Of a DNA stretch of 37,818 nucleotides, positions 17,004-26,629 are shown piece by piece; position 1 is the stretch's first letter; the number at the start of each line of letters is the position of its first letter. Below the pieces are notes generated by a model that saw only the letters and a program-made list of their open reading frames with translations, was not told the origin of the DNA and made no database searches. The stretch covers positions 1-37,818 of the forward strand of contig NZ_LYBV02000024.1 in NCBI RefSeq assembly GCF_001660705.2, given 5' to 3'. This DNA comes from Saccharicrinis aurantiacus. GTDB lineage: Bacteria; Bacteroidota; Bacteroidia; Bacteroidales; Marinilabiliaceae. The position numbers and the translations under genes were made by a program.

Positions 17004-17384
17004 TATGGAGCGAGTATTTTGTTATATAATTATAAAAATAAATGCGAGTGATTGTACAACCAATAATTGATTGTATAAAAAAGATGTATTTTTCTATTAT
17101 GAGAATGCAAGTCTTCATTTAAGCTTTTATCGAAGTATTTGAATAAAAACCTGATTTGAAATTTGATAAACAATACATACTGCGTGTAATTGTTCCTAAA
17201 AAACTCATCTTTCAATAATTATTATTGTGCTTGCTTTGAAGTGTGATGCAAAGTAAATGTAAAATATCGATATAATGAAACAAAGTTCAGTAAATCGTGG
17301 TTAAAATGTATTAAAACAATAGCTCTTTATCCAAAACTTAGAACAACCGAAAAAGAATCTCTAATAATAGAGTAAGCATCAAAT
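17004..17384. other. Intergenic region upstream of the pta operon
   Basis: This 381-base AT-rich gap between pta and the tonB-like gene has no supported gene. A 61-codon open frame on the minus strand (17030-17215) has no family-like features. The minus strand carries TTACTTTG (17249-17256), one base off the TAnnTTTG -7 box, with only a poor -33 partner. I see no riboswitch or clear operator. Confidence 0.4.
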
Positions 17385-18098
17385 TTATCTCAACACAAAA
17401 TTAATCGGTACATTATATTGCACCCTGACAGGCTTACCCCTTTGCTTACCCGAAGAAAACTTTGGCAATGACTCAATTACTCGTAATGCTTCTTTATCAA
17501 GTGCAGGATGAACACCTCTAACCACCTCAACATTGGTAACAATACCTTGTTCTGAAACAACAAAACTCACATAAACTCTACCCGTTATTCCGGTTTCTGC
17601 AGCTACAACAGGGTATCTTACCTCATTTGCCACATACTTCATTAATTCCAATTTTCCTTCATCAGGTGTATCACAAATATCTGGTCGAAAAATGGGCATC
17701 TCTTCTACTACAATAAAGATTGGAGCTTCTACTACTTCCTCTTCTTCCTCAATTTCCCAATTAGCTGTATATTCAACATCATCATCTTCATTAATCTCTG
17801 AATCAACAATTTCCAATTCAACATCTATCTCAACATCATCGGCCACAATATTTAGAATATCAGAAGTGTTTATTACTTTAGGAATTTCAGGTGGCTTTGG
17901 AGTTAATTGCTTTGTTATGGGAATCATCTCTTCTTCTAAATAGATGACCTCATTTACAATTTGGAGATTTTTTGACTTTGGAGAGATGTTTAGCTCTAAA
18001 GAAAACAGGACTATAGCTAAACTTATAATAAAACCTAGTTCAACAAAAGCAATTTTCTTATGCTCTAAATTCGCGTGCTCATACTTTTTAGGTAACAT
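17385..18098 (-). CDS. TonB-like energy transducer
   Basis: This 237-residue inner-membrane protein should transmit proton-motive force to outer-membrane receptors. It has one N-terminal membrane helix (KKIAFVELGFIISLAIVLFSLEL, about 14-36), a periplasmic linker and a C-terminal TonB domain (about 150-237) with GITGRVYVSFVVSEQGIV, VHPALDKEALRVIESLP and the final VPINFVLR. The linker is strongly acidic (about 75-125, including EDDDVEY and EIEEEEEVVEAP), with little of the Pro-Lys richness of proteobacterial TonB. No ExbB/ExbD genes are nearby. A short gap separates it from a second TonB_C gene upstream on the same strand. Confidence 0.85.
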   Translation of the reverse strand: MLPKKYEHANLEHKKIAFVELGFIISLAIVLFSLELNISPKSKNLQIVNEVIYLEEEMIPITKQLTPKPPEIPKVINTSDILNIVADDVEIDVELEIVDSEINEDDDVEYTANWEIEEEEEVVEAPIFIVVEEMPIFRPDICDTPDEGKLELMKYVANEVRYPVVAAETGITGRVYVSFVVSEQGIVTNVEVVRGVHPALDKEALRVIESLPKFSSGKQRGKPVRVQYNVPINFVLR

Positions 18099-18306
18099 GA
18101 CTCTGCCTTTATTAGGTTATAGACAACCCTAAAATTGAATCACTCAAAAAATATATCAATGACCAAAATTAGGTATTCACATATTTCTTATTGTATTGAG
18201 CACTTCGTAATAACCATCTGCGAAAAGCCCAATAACAAGAATTATTAGACTCATAAAGAAGTTCACTAACTATACTTTTATACGCTTAAATTTCAGAAAA
18301 GTTACA

Positions 18307-18924
18307 CTAATACATTTGATATTGAGGATAGGTTCCTCGCTTTGTTTCAATTACAACAACCCCATCCCTAGCATCCGAACCAAAGAGTAAAGTGGCCTTT
18401 TCTCCTTTTATAACACGTATTGATCTCACATTAAAATATTCAATTTCACTCAAGCCATTTACTTTTTTGTTATCAAGCACAAATAGCGGATTTTTTCCAT
18501 TGCTGTACATAGGCTTTAATTTATTTGCTAGATCATGTTGTTCGGCAGATAATTTAAAATGTACTGGTATAGTTAACCGAGTATTCACTAACTCTCCATC
18601 CAATTTCCCAGGCTTCCATTTTTTTAGCAATAGGACTGCTCTTAAAGCTTCTTTATTTAAAGTTTCTGTTAACCCTTCTACAACCTCAATATCTGACATA
18701 ATTCCTTCTGAGGTTATTACAAAACTCACTAACACTTCTCCCTCAATTTGAGCTATCATATCAGCAAAAGGATATTGCAGGGCCTTATTAATTGCTTTTT
18801 GAACTTTCCCGTTATTCTGTTTCAAAACAGGCACCTTATCAACAATTATATAAGCAGAGTCTGCTTGTGCATAGGCCAAACTGCTGTAAGCAAGAAAATA
18901 AATAAATAGAAGAAAATTTTTCAT
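18307..18924 (-). CDS. Exported TonB C-terminal domain / receptor-plug-tail fusion protein
   Basis: The 205-residue protein has a cleavable-looking signal peptide (NFLLFIYFLAYSSLAYAQ) in place of a TonB membrane anchor. Residues about 45-125 form a TonB_C domain (IEGEVLVSFVITSEGIMSDI, LNKEALRAVLLLKKWKPGK, TRLTIPVHFKL). Residues about 145-200 (PLFVLDNKKVNG ... IRVIKGEKATLLFGSDARDGVVVIETKRG) match the end of a SusC-type TonB-receptor plug, where IEVLKD...YGS.GANGVVLITTK is usual. The two parts are the two partners of TonB coupling joined in one soluble periplasmic chain. Similar plug tails occur on some Bacteroidota M56/BlaR1 proteins. Its job is unknown; it may modulate TonB or dock on it. Confidence 0.75.
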   Translation of the reverse strand: MKNFLLFIYFLAYSSLAYAQADSAYIIVDKVPVLKQNNGKVQKAINKALQYPFADMIAQIEGEVLVSFVITSEGIMSDIEVVEGLTETLNKEALRAVLLLKKWKPGKLDGELVNTRLTIPVHFKLSAEQHDLANKLKPMYSNGKNPLFVLDNKKVNGLSEIEYFNVRSIRVIKGEKATLLFGSDARDGVVVIETKRGTYPQYQMY

Positions 18925-18984
18925 AGCACAATAATTTTTAAGAGGTACGAATGATTAAATAATACAACAAAAACCATACCGACT

Positions 18985-19020
18985 AAAATAAAAAAAGGCA
19001 AGATCTTAATTGACCTTGCC
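18985..19020 (-). terminator. Intrinsic terminator after the DUF3078 gene
   Basis: On the minus strand GGCAAGGTC pairs with GATCTTGCC (one G-U pair; 18997-19005 with 19012-19020) around a 6-base loop, followed by TTTTTTTATTTT. It lies 24 bases after the stop codon. Confidence 0.85.
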
Positions 19021-19043
19021 ATATAATTTATTTTACTATTAAT

Positions 19044-19925
19044 TTAGAAACTGTATGTTAAACCTGCTCCAAATAGTTGTTTTACTTGCAGACGTGCACC
19101 TTGTTCAATACCTTCGTCGCTTACATACTTAATATCATCATCATAAACTAAGTTACAAGTAAATAATGCACTTAAGTAATCATTAACTTTCATACTTATT
19201 CCAAATTCCCAATCCACATCAATATTTTGTGGGTTGTTGGTATAACTTGAAAATAAATCAAGACGTGTATAAACACCAACATTTTTAATTACATCGGCTT
19301 TCTTTGCCAATAATTTAGCACTAGCACCATACTCTTCCCTTACTTTTTCTCCAGGATCTACACCAAAAGCGCCCGCAGTTGATAGACTATCATTCAAAAC
19401 AAAAGTAGTTTTTGATGTTATTGGAGACAGAAATACAGTGAAATTCTCTGATGGTTTATAATCCATACCCAAAGATAATTGCAGGTAACCAGGAGCCATA
19501 AAGTCAGAAATAGTGATATCCTGCTTAATGGGATCCTTATAACCTATGGCAAACTGAGTTTTAAAATCTGCCATTACTGTATAATACCAATTTTTACCTG
19601 CTTCATATCCAAATTTAGAAACCAATTGAATACGGTCTTCTGATTTTGCTAGGTTTTCAGATCCTTGTTTTGTTAAACCATAACCAAAGTCGAGTGTATT
19701 ATCCCAAGCAATATTATCTTTTTTATGATTTACAAAACCTTTAAATAAGAATGTTCCTGCTACAGAATTATTTCCTCCACCAGCCCAATTGGTAAGTGAA
19801 ACTTGTGAAAAATTAAGAGACGTAACTGCTCCTGCAGTCCAAGCTTTAATTGTATCTGCTTCTTCTTGTGCAGATACACTCATCAGTACAAAAAGAAGAA
19901 TACTTGATAATAGGGTCTTTTTCAT
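19044..19925 (-). CDS. DUF3078 family outer-membrane protein
   Basis: The 293-residue protein has a signal peptide (KKTLLSSILLFVLMSVSAQ) followed by the DUF3078-like opening KAWTAGAVTSLNFSQVSLTNWAGGGNNSVAG. The remainder is a run of amphipathic strands ending in an aromatic residue (FGAGLTYSF), typical of Bacteroidota outer-membrane barrels. The family has no established function. The MscS gene is 50 bases upstream on the same strand, so the two may be co-transcribed and share the terminator. Assignment to the family is by the tryptophan-glycine signature, which I recognise by eye. Confidence 0.8.
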   Translation of the reverse strand: MKKTLLSSILLFVLMSVSAQEEADTIKAWTAGAVTSLNFSQVSLTNWAGGGNNSVAGTFLFKGFVNHKKDNIAWDNTLDFGYGLTKQGSENLAKSEDRIQLVSKFGYEAGKNWYYTVMADFKTQFAIGYKDPIKQDITISDFMAPGYLQLSLGMDYKPSENFTVFLSPITSKTTFVLNDSLSTAGAFGVDPGEKVREEYGASAKLLAKKADVIKNVGVYTRLDLFSSYTNNPQNIDVDWEFGISMKVNDYLSALFTCNLVYDDDIKYVSDEGIEQGARLQVKQLFGAGLTYSF

Positions 19926-19975
19926 TTGTTTTTGTTTTTAATCAAAATCTCAAACTGAGATCCAATTTCGGGTTA

Positions 19976-20800
19976 TTAATCGTTTTTTTCTTTAAAAAGA
20001 TGTACGTCTCTTTGTGGGAATGGAATAGAAACTCCGTTTTGATCAAATTCTTTTTTCACCATTTCATTCATATAAAAGAAAACATCCCAATAATCTGGTC
20101 CGTTACACCATACTCTTGTAGTTAAGTTTACAGAACTATCAGCGAGTTCTCCAACTGCAATAAATGGCTCTGGCGAGGTATGTATTTTGTCATTGCGTTT
20201 TACAACATCTAAAATCAGATTTCTAGCTTTATCAATATCATCTCCATAACCAATACCAAATGAGAAATCAACTCTACGCGTTGGTTCTGCAGAGTAATTA
20301 ATCAAACTTGAGGTTGATAAACCTCCATTGGGTATAATTACAATTTTATTATCGACAGTCTTTAATTTGGTATTGAAAATATGAATTTCTTCAACCACAC
20401 CCATATAACCTTGAGCCTCTATAAAATCACTTTTCTTAAAAGGCTTTAGTACTAACAACATTACACCACCAGCGAAATTTTGAAGCGTACCAGATAGTGC
20501 CATACCAACAGCTAAACCTGCAGCACCTAGAACAGCAATGAAAGAAGTCATTTGAACACCTACCATGCCCATTACACTGATTACTAACAACACCTTTAAG
20601 GTATATCCGAGAATACCGATTAAAAAAGGCTGCAATGTTTCATCAATATGCTTGCTAGCAAATATTGACTTAAAGGCTTTTATTATTTTTCCAATAATCC
20701 AAAACCCAATAATTAAAGTGAGAATGGCTAATAAAACCTTACCACCATAGGTAACTATATATTCCCTAGATGATTCAAATAAGTGATTTAACTGTTCCAT
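19976..20800 (-). CDS. Small-conductance mechanosensitive channel (MscS family)
   Basis: This 274-residue protein has the minimal MscS size. Three membrane helices are visible: YGGKVLLAILTLIIGFWIIG, a second near LQPFLIGILGYTLKVLLVIS, and the Gly/Ala-rich pore helix FIAVLGAAGLAVGMALSGTL. The pore is followed by the beta domain signature NFAGGVMLLVLKPFKKSDFI and the C-terminal vestibule. It opens under membrane tension to release solutes during osmotic downshock. It has no extra N-terminal domain or regulatory extension. It lies immediately upstream of the DUF3078 gene. Confidence 0.93.
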   Translation of the reverse strand: MEQLNHLFESSREYIVTYGGKVLLAILTLIIGFWIIGKIIKAFKSIFASKHIDETLQPFLIGILGYTLKVLLVISVMGMVGVQMTSFIAVLGAAGLAVGMALSGTLQNFAGGVMLLVLKPFKKSDFIEAQGYMGVVEEIHIFNTKLKTVDNKIVIIPNGGLSTSSLINYSAEPTRRVDFSFGIGYGDDIDKARNLILDVVKRNDKIHTSPEPFIAVGELADSSVNLTTRVWCNGPDYWDVFFYMNEMVKKEFDQNGVSIPFPQRDVHLFKEKND

Positions 20801-21016
20801 AAGAAAGAATTTAAGATAAGTCTAAAATTTAGATACATACGACGAGCAATTTTGTTCAAATTAATCAATAAACTAACATAATGCAAGTCTGGATATATTA
20901 AGCAGATTACTCTAAATTATTAAACAAATTTAAATGCAAGTTCAGTTATAAAACAAATATATATTCACAATAGAATAAATATTTTGACAAAAGGAACATA
21001 CGATTTGATAATCTAA

Positions 21017-22012
21017 TTATATAGATGCCCTATCGATGAACTTAGTTGGAATAAACTCATCAATCTTAATACCACTTGAAACAAACGTCGCAATTTTCAT
21101 TCCCATCGTTTCAAAATCGGTAGAAATAACACTAATACCATCTTTTATGTACTTCTTAGTAGGTGTTTCGTTATATGATATTATGCCTAAATCAGTACCT
21201 AAAATAAAATGATTATCATGGATGAAATCTAATAATTTTGCCAGAATTCGGTCACTAACCGTGAAGTATAACTCCCCTTTTTGTGGATCTAGCTTACTCT
21301 CATCATATAATACTTCGTAATTGAACCCCTTATTCTTACAGAAGTTTTCGAAATAAAGGATACTTTCTTTTGGGTGATATGTTGTTGTTGGATAAACGAA
21401 TATTAATTTCTGATAGTTACGCAGTTTTGACTCAGCAATCAATAAATTATCATAAACCGATTGACCGAAATCTTGCCCCACAAAGGAACTTTCACTAGGT
21501 AAATTCACTTTCCAATCAATACATAATAACTTTGATGCATCAATTTTATTAATACTTGATGCTACCTTCGGATGATCAAAATTCATTACAATGTAATGAC
21601 TATACTTACCTATAGCATTATTAATTGTATCTCGAAAAACAACAGCGTTATAATGGTGGAAATGAATATCAACCTTATAGCTCATTGGTAAGGCATCTCG
21701 AAAAGCACCAAAAAGAACTTCTTTATAGGCTTTAAAAGTATCAAGCAATAAAAATATACGATGTGAGTTATCGCAAATATAATAACCTTTATTTCTCACA
21801 GATTCTATTACCTTACGGGCTTTCAGCTCACTATACGCCTTAAAAACAGTATCTCTAGAGAGAGAACACTCTTTCACCATATCATTAACCGATGGCAAAG
21901 CATCCCCTACCTCCAAGTCTCCATTTTGAACCGCATTTTCAATACTTTCAACTAACTGAAGAAATTTTGGTGTACTTAAATTTTCATTTATTTTAGGATA
22001 GAAATTATTCAT
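21017..22012 (-). CDS. GntR-type transcriptional regulator with LacI-like ligand domain
   Basis: The product is 331 residues from the ATG at 22012 (MNNFYPKINENLSTPKF); the frame is open ten codons further to a TTG at 22042. Residues about 15-85 form a winged helix of the GntR type (GDLEVGDALPSVNDMVKECS, LSRDTVFKAYSELKARKVIE). About 100-331 resembles a periplasmic-binding/LacI-type sensor (PTTTYHPKESILYFENFCKN, LGTDLGIISYNETPTKKYI). This fusion is seen in Bacteroidota regulators of carbohydrate use. The ligand and target are unknown; no carbohydrate genes lie next to it. Confidence 0.85.
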   Translation of the reverse strand: MNNFYPKINENLSTPKFLQLVESIENAVQNGDLEVGDALPSVNDMVKECSLSRDTVFKAYSELKARKVIESVRNKGYYICDNSHRIFLLLDTFKAYKEVLFGAFRDALPMSYKVDIHFHHYNAVVFRDTINNAIGKYSHYIVMNFDHPKVASSINKIDASKLLCIDWKVNLPSESSFVGQDFGQSVYDNLLIAESKLRNYQKLIFVYPTTTYHPKESILYFENFCKNKGFNYEVLYDESKLDPQKGELYFTVSDRILAKLLDFIHDNHFILGTDLGIISYNETPTKKYIKDGISVISTDFETMGMKIATFVSSGIKIDEFIPTKFIDRASI

Positions 22013-22103
22013 GGTAATACTTTTAAATTTTAAATGGCCCAATCAAAAACTTACCCCTAAATTTTTGACAATGCTTTAAAAAGTTGCTTTTTACCACTCA
22101 ATA

Positions 22104-23195
22104 TTATTCTATGGTTTGCTTTCTTGCTTCTGTCAAAGATATCTTTTTATTACTTTTAAAAGCAACAATAAAACAATCTTTCACATCCTTTTTGGCTTCT
22201 ACCAACAACTTACTAATTTCATCATAATCAGAAGAACTCCCAATAGTATACTTATAATATTTACCCTCAGTATATTCAAACACATCGGTGTATTTTTTAT
22301 AGATTGATGTTCCTTCCTTTATTTGTTTCTTTGAACTCGTAATCTGAATTCGATATGTAATGGAATCTTCTTTGACACTTTCTTTCTTCTCTACTAAATC
22401 TAAACTATTATTTGCTTCATACTCATTTTTATAATCGCGAAAAGCTCTAAAAATACCTGACGCCAAAAGCGATTGTCCCTCTTCAGAACCCAAATATCTT
22501 TCCTCGTTAGGGTTACTTAAAAAACCCAGCTCAACAAGAATTCCGGGCATTGCCGTTTCTCGTAAAACCAAAAAGCCGGCTTGTTTCACTCCTCTACTCC
22601 TTCGTCCAACCCTGGCTTTAAACTGTCCTTCTGCTAACTGAGCCATCCTGATACTCTGATCAAGGTAAATGTTTTGCATCAATTCAAATATGATGTACGA
22701 TTCTGGTACTTCTGGATCAAATCCCTCATATGTTGTTGAGTAATCATCTTCTAATCTAATTACTGAATTTTCCTTTTTTGCAACCTCTAAATTATCCTCC
22801 GTCCGATGCAATCCTAGAGCAAAGGTTTCCGTACCTGTAACTTTAGAATTAGATATATAATTGGCATGAATCGAAATAAACAAATCTGCATTGGCCTTAT
22901 TCGCAATTTCTGCACGTTCATTAAGTGGTACAAAAACATCCTTTTTTCTTGTATAAATAACTTTTACATCAGGCAAATACTGATTAATATAACTTCCGAG
23001 TTTTAATGCAACATTAAGCACAACATCTTTCTCCCTAACCTTATGCCCGTGAGCACCAGGATCTTTACCCCCATGCCCAGCATCAATCACAACACATTTT
23101 AACTTACCTGTTGTTTGAGCAGATAATTTTGAGGCACCCAAAAGCTCAATTACTAATATAATAACAAAAAAGAGACGAATAAACTTGAAATTCAT
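22104..23195 (-). CDS. N-acetylmuramoyl-L-alanine amidase (AmiC-like, Amidase_3)
   Basis: The 363-residue exported protein has a signal peptide (FIRLFFVIILVIELLGASKLSAQ) and a zinc amidase domain from about 32 to 250. Zinc and catalytic motifs are VVIDAGHGGKDPGAHG (His), a following REKDVVL Glu, DLFISIHANY (His) and GILVELGFLSNPNEERYL (Glu). It cuts the MurNAc-L-Ala bond of peptidoglycan, usually in daughter-cell separation. The C-terminal ~85 residues (YRIQITSSKKQIK ... KDCFIVAFKSNKKIS) look like a SPOR-type fold, which would bind denuded glycan at the septum. It is divergent from lptD, with 164 bases between the starts. Confidence 0.92.
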   Translation of the reverse strand: MNFKFIRLFFVIILVIELLGASKLSAQTTGKLKCVVIDAGHGGKDPGAHGHKVREKDVVLNVALKLGSYINQYLPDVKVIYTRKKDVFVPLNERAEIANKANADLFISIHANYISNSKVTGTETFALGLHRTEDNLEVAKKENSVIRLEDDYSTTYEGFDPEVPESYIIFELMQNIYLDQSIRMAQLAEGQFKARVGRRSRGVKQAGFLVLRETAMPGILVELGFLSNPNEERYLGSEEGQSLLASGIFRAFRDYKNEYEANNSLDLVEKKESVKEDSITYRIQITSSKKQIKEGTSIYKKYTDVFEYTEGKYYKYTIGSSSDYDEISKLLVEAKKDVKDCFIVAFKSNKKISLTEARKQTIE

Positions 23196-23359
23196 TGAGG
23201 TCAGTATTTTACAGGAATTTAAATATTACGTTAATGATGCAAATATATAAATGGCGGAATAATAAATTGAAACATTTTACTTATTTTCTTCTATAAAAAG
23301 ATGGCTTAGCCAATTTTTGTATACTTTTGTGCTGCGCAAGGCAGTCTTTACATATATAA

Positions 23360-26158
23360 ATGGATTATACTATTAAATTGAAAAAAAACACAATACATTC
23401 AATTATATTTATAGCTTCATATCTACTATGTTGTTTTCCACACAACCTTGTAGCTCAAGAACTACCTCCTGATAGTTTAAGTACGGTCATTAATGAAATC
23501 GACTCTACTGTTATCAGCCAAATTGATAGCTTAAATACACCAGTTGATACAACAGGTATTGATACACCCCAAGAATCAAATGGATTGGGAATTGATGCGG
23601 AAGTTGAATACACTGCAAAGGATTCCATCATCATGACAATGGATGGCTCAAAAAAAGTGTACTTATATGGCGATGCCGAAGTTAAATATCTAGATATTAC
23701 TCTTACCGCAGCTTTTATTGAGTTAGATTTGGATAGCAGCCTTACCTATGCCAAAGGAATAGAAAACGACAGTACAGGTATTGCTGAAGGCTTACCCGTG
23801 TTTACCGATAAAAGTGGTTCTTACGAAATGAGAACCATTAAATACAATTTTAATACTGAAAAGGCCATTATTGAACATGTTGTTACTGAACAAGGAGAAG
23901 GCTATATAGTAAGTGACGTAGCTAAAAAAGCTCCTGATAATTCATTTTGCATAAAAGATGGCCACTATAGTACCTGTGACAATCACGATCATCCACACTT
24001 CTACCTTAACCTTACTAAAGCAAAGGTAATACCTGGAAAGAAGACAATAACCGGTCCGGCCTATATAGTAATTGAAGATGTCCCTTTATATCCTATAGGT
24101 ATACCTTTTGGTTTTGTTCCAACCACAAGTTCATATAGCTCTGGGGTTATATTCCCATCCTACGGAGAAGAAAGCACAAGAGGAATATTTTTAAGAGATG
24201 GAGGATACTATTGGGCCGCCAATGATTATTTTGACTTAGCAGTAACCGGAGATATTTACGCCAACACATCATGGGCAGTACGTGCAGCATCTAAATACAA
24301 AAACAGATACAAATACGGAGGAAACTTTAACCTTCAGTATATTGAGAATGTTACAGGTGAAAAAGACATTCCTGAAACCTATTTAAAAACGAAAGATTTT
24401 TCCATAACATGGTCGCATAGGCAAGATGCAAAGGCAAATCCATATCAAACCTTTTCAGCAAGTGTAAATTATAGTACAAGCTCTTTTGATCAGAACAATG
24501 TAAACAGTATTGTAGACCCGAATAGAGTAGCCACAAACACAAAAAGATCAAGTATCTCTTACAGCAGAAGATTTCCGAGTACACCATTTAATTTCTCTGC
24601 CAACCTTTTAGCCTCTCAAAACTCCAGAGATACTACAGTAAACTTTACAGCTCCTGATTTAACTCTAACTATGAACCGAGTTTTCCCCTTTAAAAACAAA
24701 AACAAGGTTGGTAGTAAAGAAGCCTGGTATGAGAAGCTTAGCTTATCGTACACTGGAAACACGAAAAACTATATTAATACAAAGGAATACGAACTAAGTG
24801 ACAAAAACTTCCCTCAGGATTGGGAAAATGGGGTGAAGCACACAATACCAGTTTCACTTAACCTAAAATTATTAAAATACTTTACTGTAACTCCTAGCTT
24901 TAATTACACGGAACGATGGTATTCTAAATCTACCACTCAACAATATGATGAAGAATCGAATACCGTAGTTTTATCCGATACAACTAATGGCTTTAATAGA
25001 GTATGGGATTATAATTTTGGAGCAAGTACATCAACAAAAGTATATTCGTTTTATAGACCCTGGAGAAAGGTTTTTGGTGATAAAGTAGACGCTATTAGAC
25101 ACGTAATGACGCCATCTGCCTCGGTAACATTCAGACCCGACTTCGCAGATCCTAAATACGGCTATTATGATTATTTTGAATACTACGATAGAGATCGTGA
25201 TGAAATAGTAGCACACGAATACTCAAGATATGAAGGATCATTGTACGGTACACCCGGAAAAGGAAAGTCAGGTAGTTTAGGGCTAAGCCTGGGCAATACA
25301 CTTGAAATGAAAGTTAAAAGTGATCGAGACAGTACAGGATTTAAGAAAATAAAGATTCTTGAAGGATTAAACTTTTCTACCTCTCATAACTTTTTGGCAG
25401 ATTCATTAAAGTGGGGTGCTATTAATATGAATGGTCGTACCAAAATTGCGGGAACTAATATTAATTTCGGTGCTGTGTTTGATGGTTATGCGCTTGAAGA
25501 AACTTATGAAGGTTCTGGACAAGCCGTACGAGTTAATAAATCTTACTTTGCAGAAACCGGAAAACCTCTTCGATTAGAAAGTGCCAACCTTAATTTTGGT
25601 GTTTCAATTGGTTCTGATAAAATAAAAAAATGGCGTGAAAAACGACAAGGAAGAGGTAGCAGTGAAGATGACAACGAAGATGAGCTAGAAGATGATTTCC
25701 TTGATCCTCTTGATCGCATCGATCGTATTGAGGACGAATTTGCCAACACAAGAGGCACACAGGAAACTAGTTTGGATGATGATGGCTATACTCAATTTCA
25801 AATACCTTGGAACCTCTCACTTAGCTATAGTTTTAGGCTGGTAAACGACACGTTTGACCCCGTTGCAAAAACCTTTAGCCACAAAGTAACTTCAGATATT
25901 AATGTTAATGGAGATTTTTCGTTAACACCAAAATGGAAATTTTCTTTCACCACTGGTTATAATTTTGATTTAAAAGAAATAGCACACACTAACCTTAGAA
26001 TCTCTCGCGATTTACACTGTTGGGGTATGAGCTTCAATGTTGTGCCAGTAGGTAGATATAAATCTTATTTCTTTTCAATCAGAGTTAACTCATCACTACT
26101 ACAAGATTTAAAACTTGAGAAACGCAGTAGTCCGAGAGACAACCCAGGTTACTATTAA
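23360..26158 (+). CDS. lptD: LptD-like outer-membrane LPS assembly protein
   Basis: This 932-residue protein should insert lipopolysaccharide into the outer leaflet with LptE. It has an N-terminal signal or membrane segment (residues 10-32) and a Ser/Asp-rich linker. An OstA-type beta-jellyroll follows (about 78-215, e.g. KDSIIMTMDGSKKVYLYGDAEVKY in pieces), then PLYPIGIPFGFVPTTSSYSSG and a long beta-barrel to the C-terminus. Between about residues 762 and 795 the barrel is interrupted by a highly charged, acidic stretch (SSEDDNEDELEDDF and DPLDRIDRIEDEF), likely an exposed loop. TACTTTTG (23322-23329) upstream fits the -7 box but lacks a good -33 partner. ridA follows 18 bases downstream. 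Confidence 0.85.
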   Translation: MDYTIKLKKNTIHSIIFIASYLLCCFPHNLVAQELPPDSLSTVINEIDSTVISQIDSLNTPVDTTGIDTPQESNGLGIDAEVEYTAKDSIIMTMDGSKKVYLYGDAEVKYLDITLTAAFIELDLDSSLTYAKGIENDSTGIAEGLPVFTDKSGSYEMRTIKYNFNTEKAIIEHVVTEQGEGYIVSDVAKKAPDNSFCIKDGHYSTCDNHDHPHFYLNLTKAKVIPGKKTITGPAYIVIEDVPLYPIGIPFGFVPTTSSYSSGVIFPSYGEESTRGIFLRDGGYYWAANDYFDLAVTGDIYANTSWAVRAASKYKNRYKYGGNFNLQYIENVTGEKDIPETYLKTKDFSITWSHRQDAKANPYQTFSASVNYSTSSFDQNNVNSIVDPNRVATNTKRSSISYSRRFPSTPFNFSANLLASQNSRDTTVNFTAPDLTLTMNRVFPFKNKNKVGSKEAWYEKLSLSYTGNTKNYINTKEYELSDKNFPQDWENGVKHTIPVSLNLKLLKYFTVTPSFNYTERWYSKSTTQQYDEESNTVVLSDTTNGFNRVWDYNFGASTSTKVYSFYRPWRKVFGDKVDAIRHVMTPSASVTFRPDFADPKYGYYDYFEYYDRDRDEIVAHEYSRYEGSLYGTPGKGKSGSLGLSLGNTLEMKVKSDRDSTGFKKIKILEGLNFSTSHNFLADSLKWGAINMNGRTKIAGTNINFGAVFDGYALEETYEGSGQAVRVNKSYFAETGKPLRLESANLNFGVSIGSDKIKKWREKRQGRGSSEDDNEDELEDDFLDPLDRIDRIEDEFANTRGTQETSLDDDGYTQFQIPWNLSLSYSFRLVNDTFDPVAKTFSHKVTSDINVNGDFSLTPKWKFSFTTGYNFDLKEIAHTNLRISRDLHCWGMSFNVVPVGRYKSYFFSIRVNSSLLQDLKLEKRSSPRDNPGYY

Positions 26159-26176
26159 TCAATAAATACTATAACG

Positions 26177-26557
26177 ATGTCGAAAAAGATAATTAACACA
26201 ACTAATGCTCCTGCAGCAATTGGCCCATACAGCCAAGCTATCGAAGTAAATGGCACTTTATATATTTCAGGTCAAGTACCTATTGTACCAGCCACAGGAA
26301 AGGTTATTGAAGGCGATATTACAGCTCAAACAGAGCAGGTAATGAAAAACATTGAAGCCATTCTAAGCGAAGCAGGATATTCTTTTAAGGATGTTATAAA
26401 ATCAACTTGCCTACTAAGTGACATGGCAAACTTTAAAGCCATGAATGAGGTATATGGGAAATACTATAACGAAAATCCTCCTGCTCGAGCAGCTTTTGCA
26501 GTAAAAGAACTACCACTAGGAGTTATGGTTGAAATAGAGACCATCGCCATAAAATAA
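26177..26557 (+). CDS. ridA: RidA family enamine/imine deaminase
   Basis: The 126-residue protein has the standard RidA length. It hydrolyses reactive 2-aminoacrylate-type enamines formed by PLP enzymes. Recognisable motifs are NAPAAIGPYSQAIEVNGTLY, ISGQVPIVPATG and the C-terminal PARAAFAVKELPLGVMVEIE, whose Arg binds the substrate carboxylate. It begins 18 bases after lptD on the same strand, so it is probably co-transcribed, though no functional tie is known. A terminator follows. Confidence 0.95.
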   Translation: MSKKIINTTNAPAAIGPYSQAIEVNGTLYISGQVPIVPATGKVIEGDITAQTEQVMKNIEAILSEAGYSFKDVIKSTCLLSDMANFKAMNEVYGKYYNENPPARAAFAVKELPLGVMVEIETIAIK

Positions 26558-26587
26558 AACTCATTGAGCTTTATATAACGAGATCAC

Positions 26588-26617
26588 AAAGGCTATTAGA
26601 AGAATAGTCTTTTTTTT
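26588..26617 (+). terminator. Intrinsic terminator after ridA
   Basis: AAAGGCTATT (26588-26597) pairs with AATAGTCTTT (26603-26612, one G-U pair) around a 5-base loop and runs into a stretch of T on the plus strand, 30 bases after the ridA stop. Confidence 0.8.
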
Positions 26618-26629
26618 ATGCAAAAAAAT

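Noticed and set aside
17030-17215. 61-codon open frame on the minus strand upstream of pta
   Set aside because: No signal, domain or recognisable composition; it lies in an AT-rich promoter gap and is most likely chance.
17004-17384. Riboswitch or structured leader upstream of pta
   Set aside because: I found no conserved stem set or terminator-like switch in this gap.
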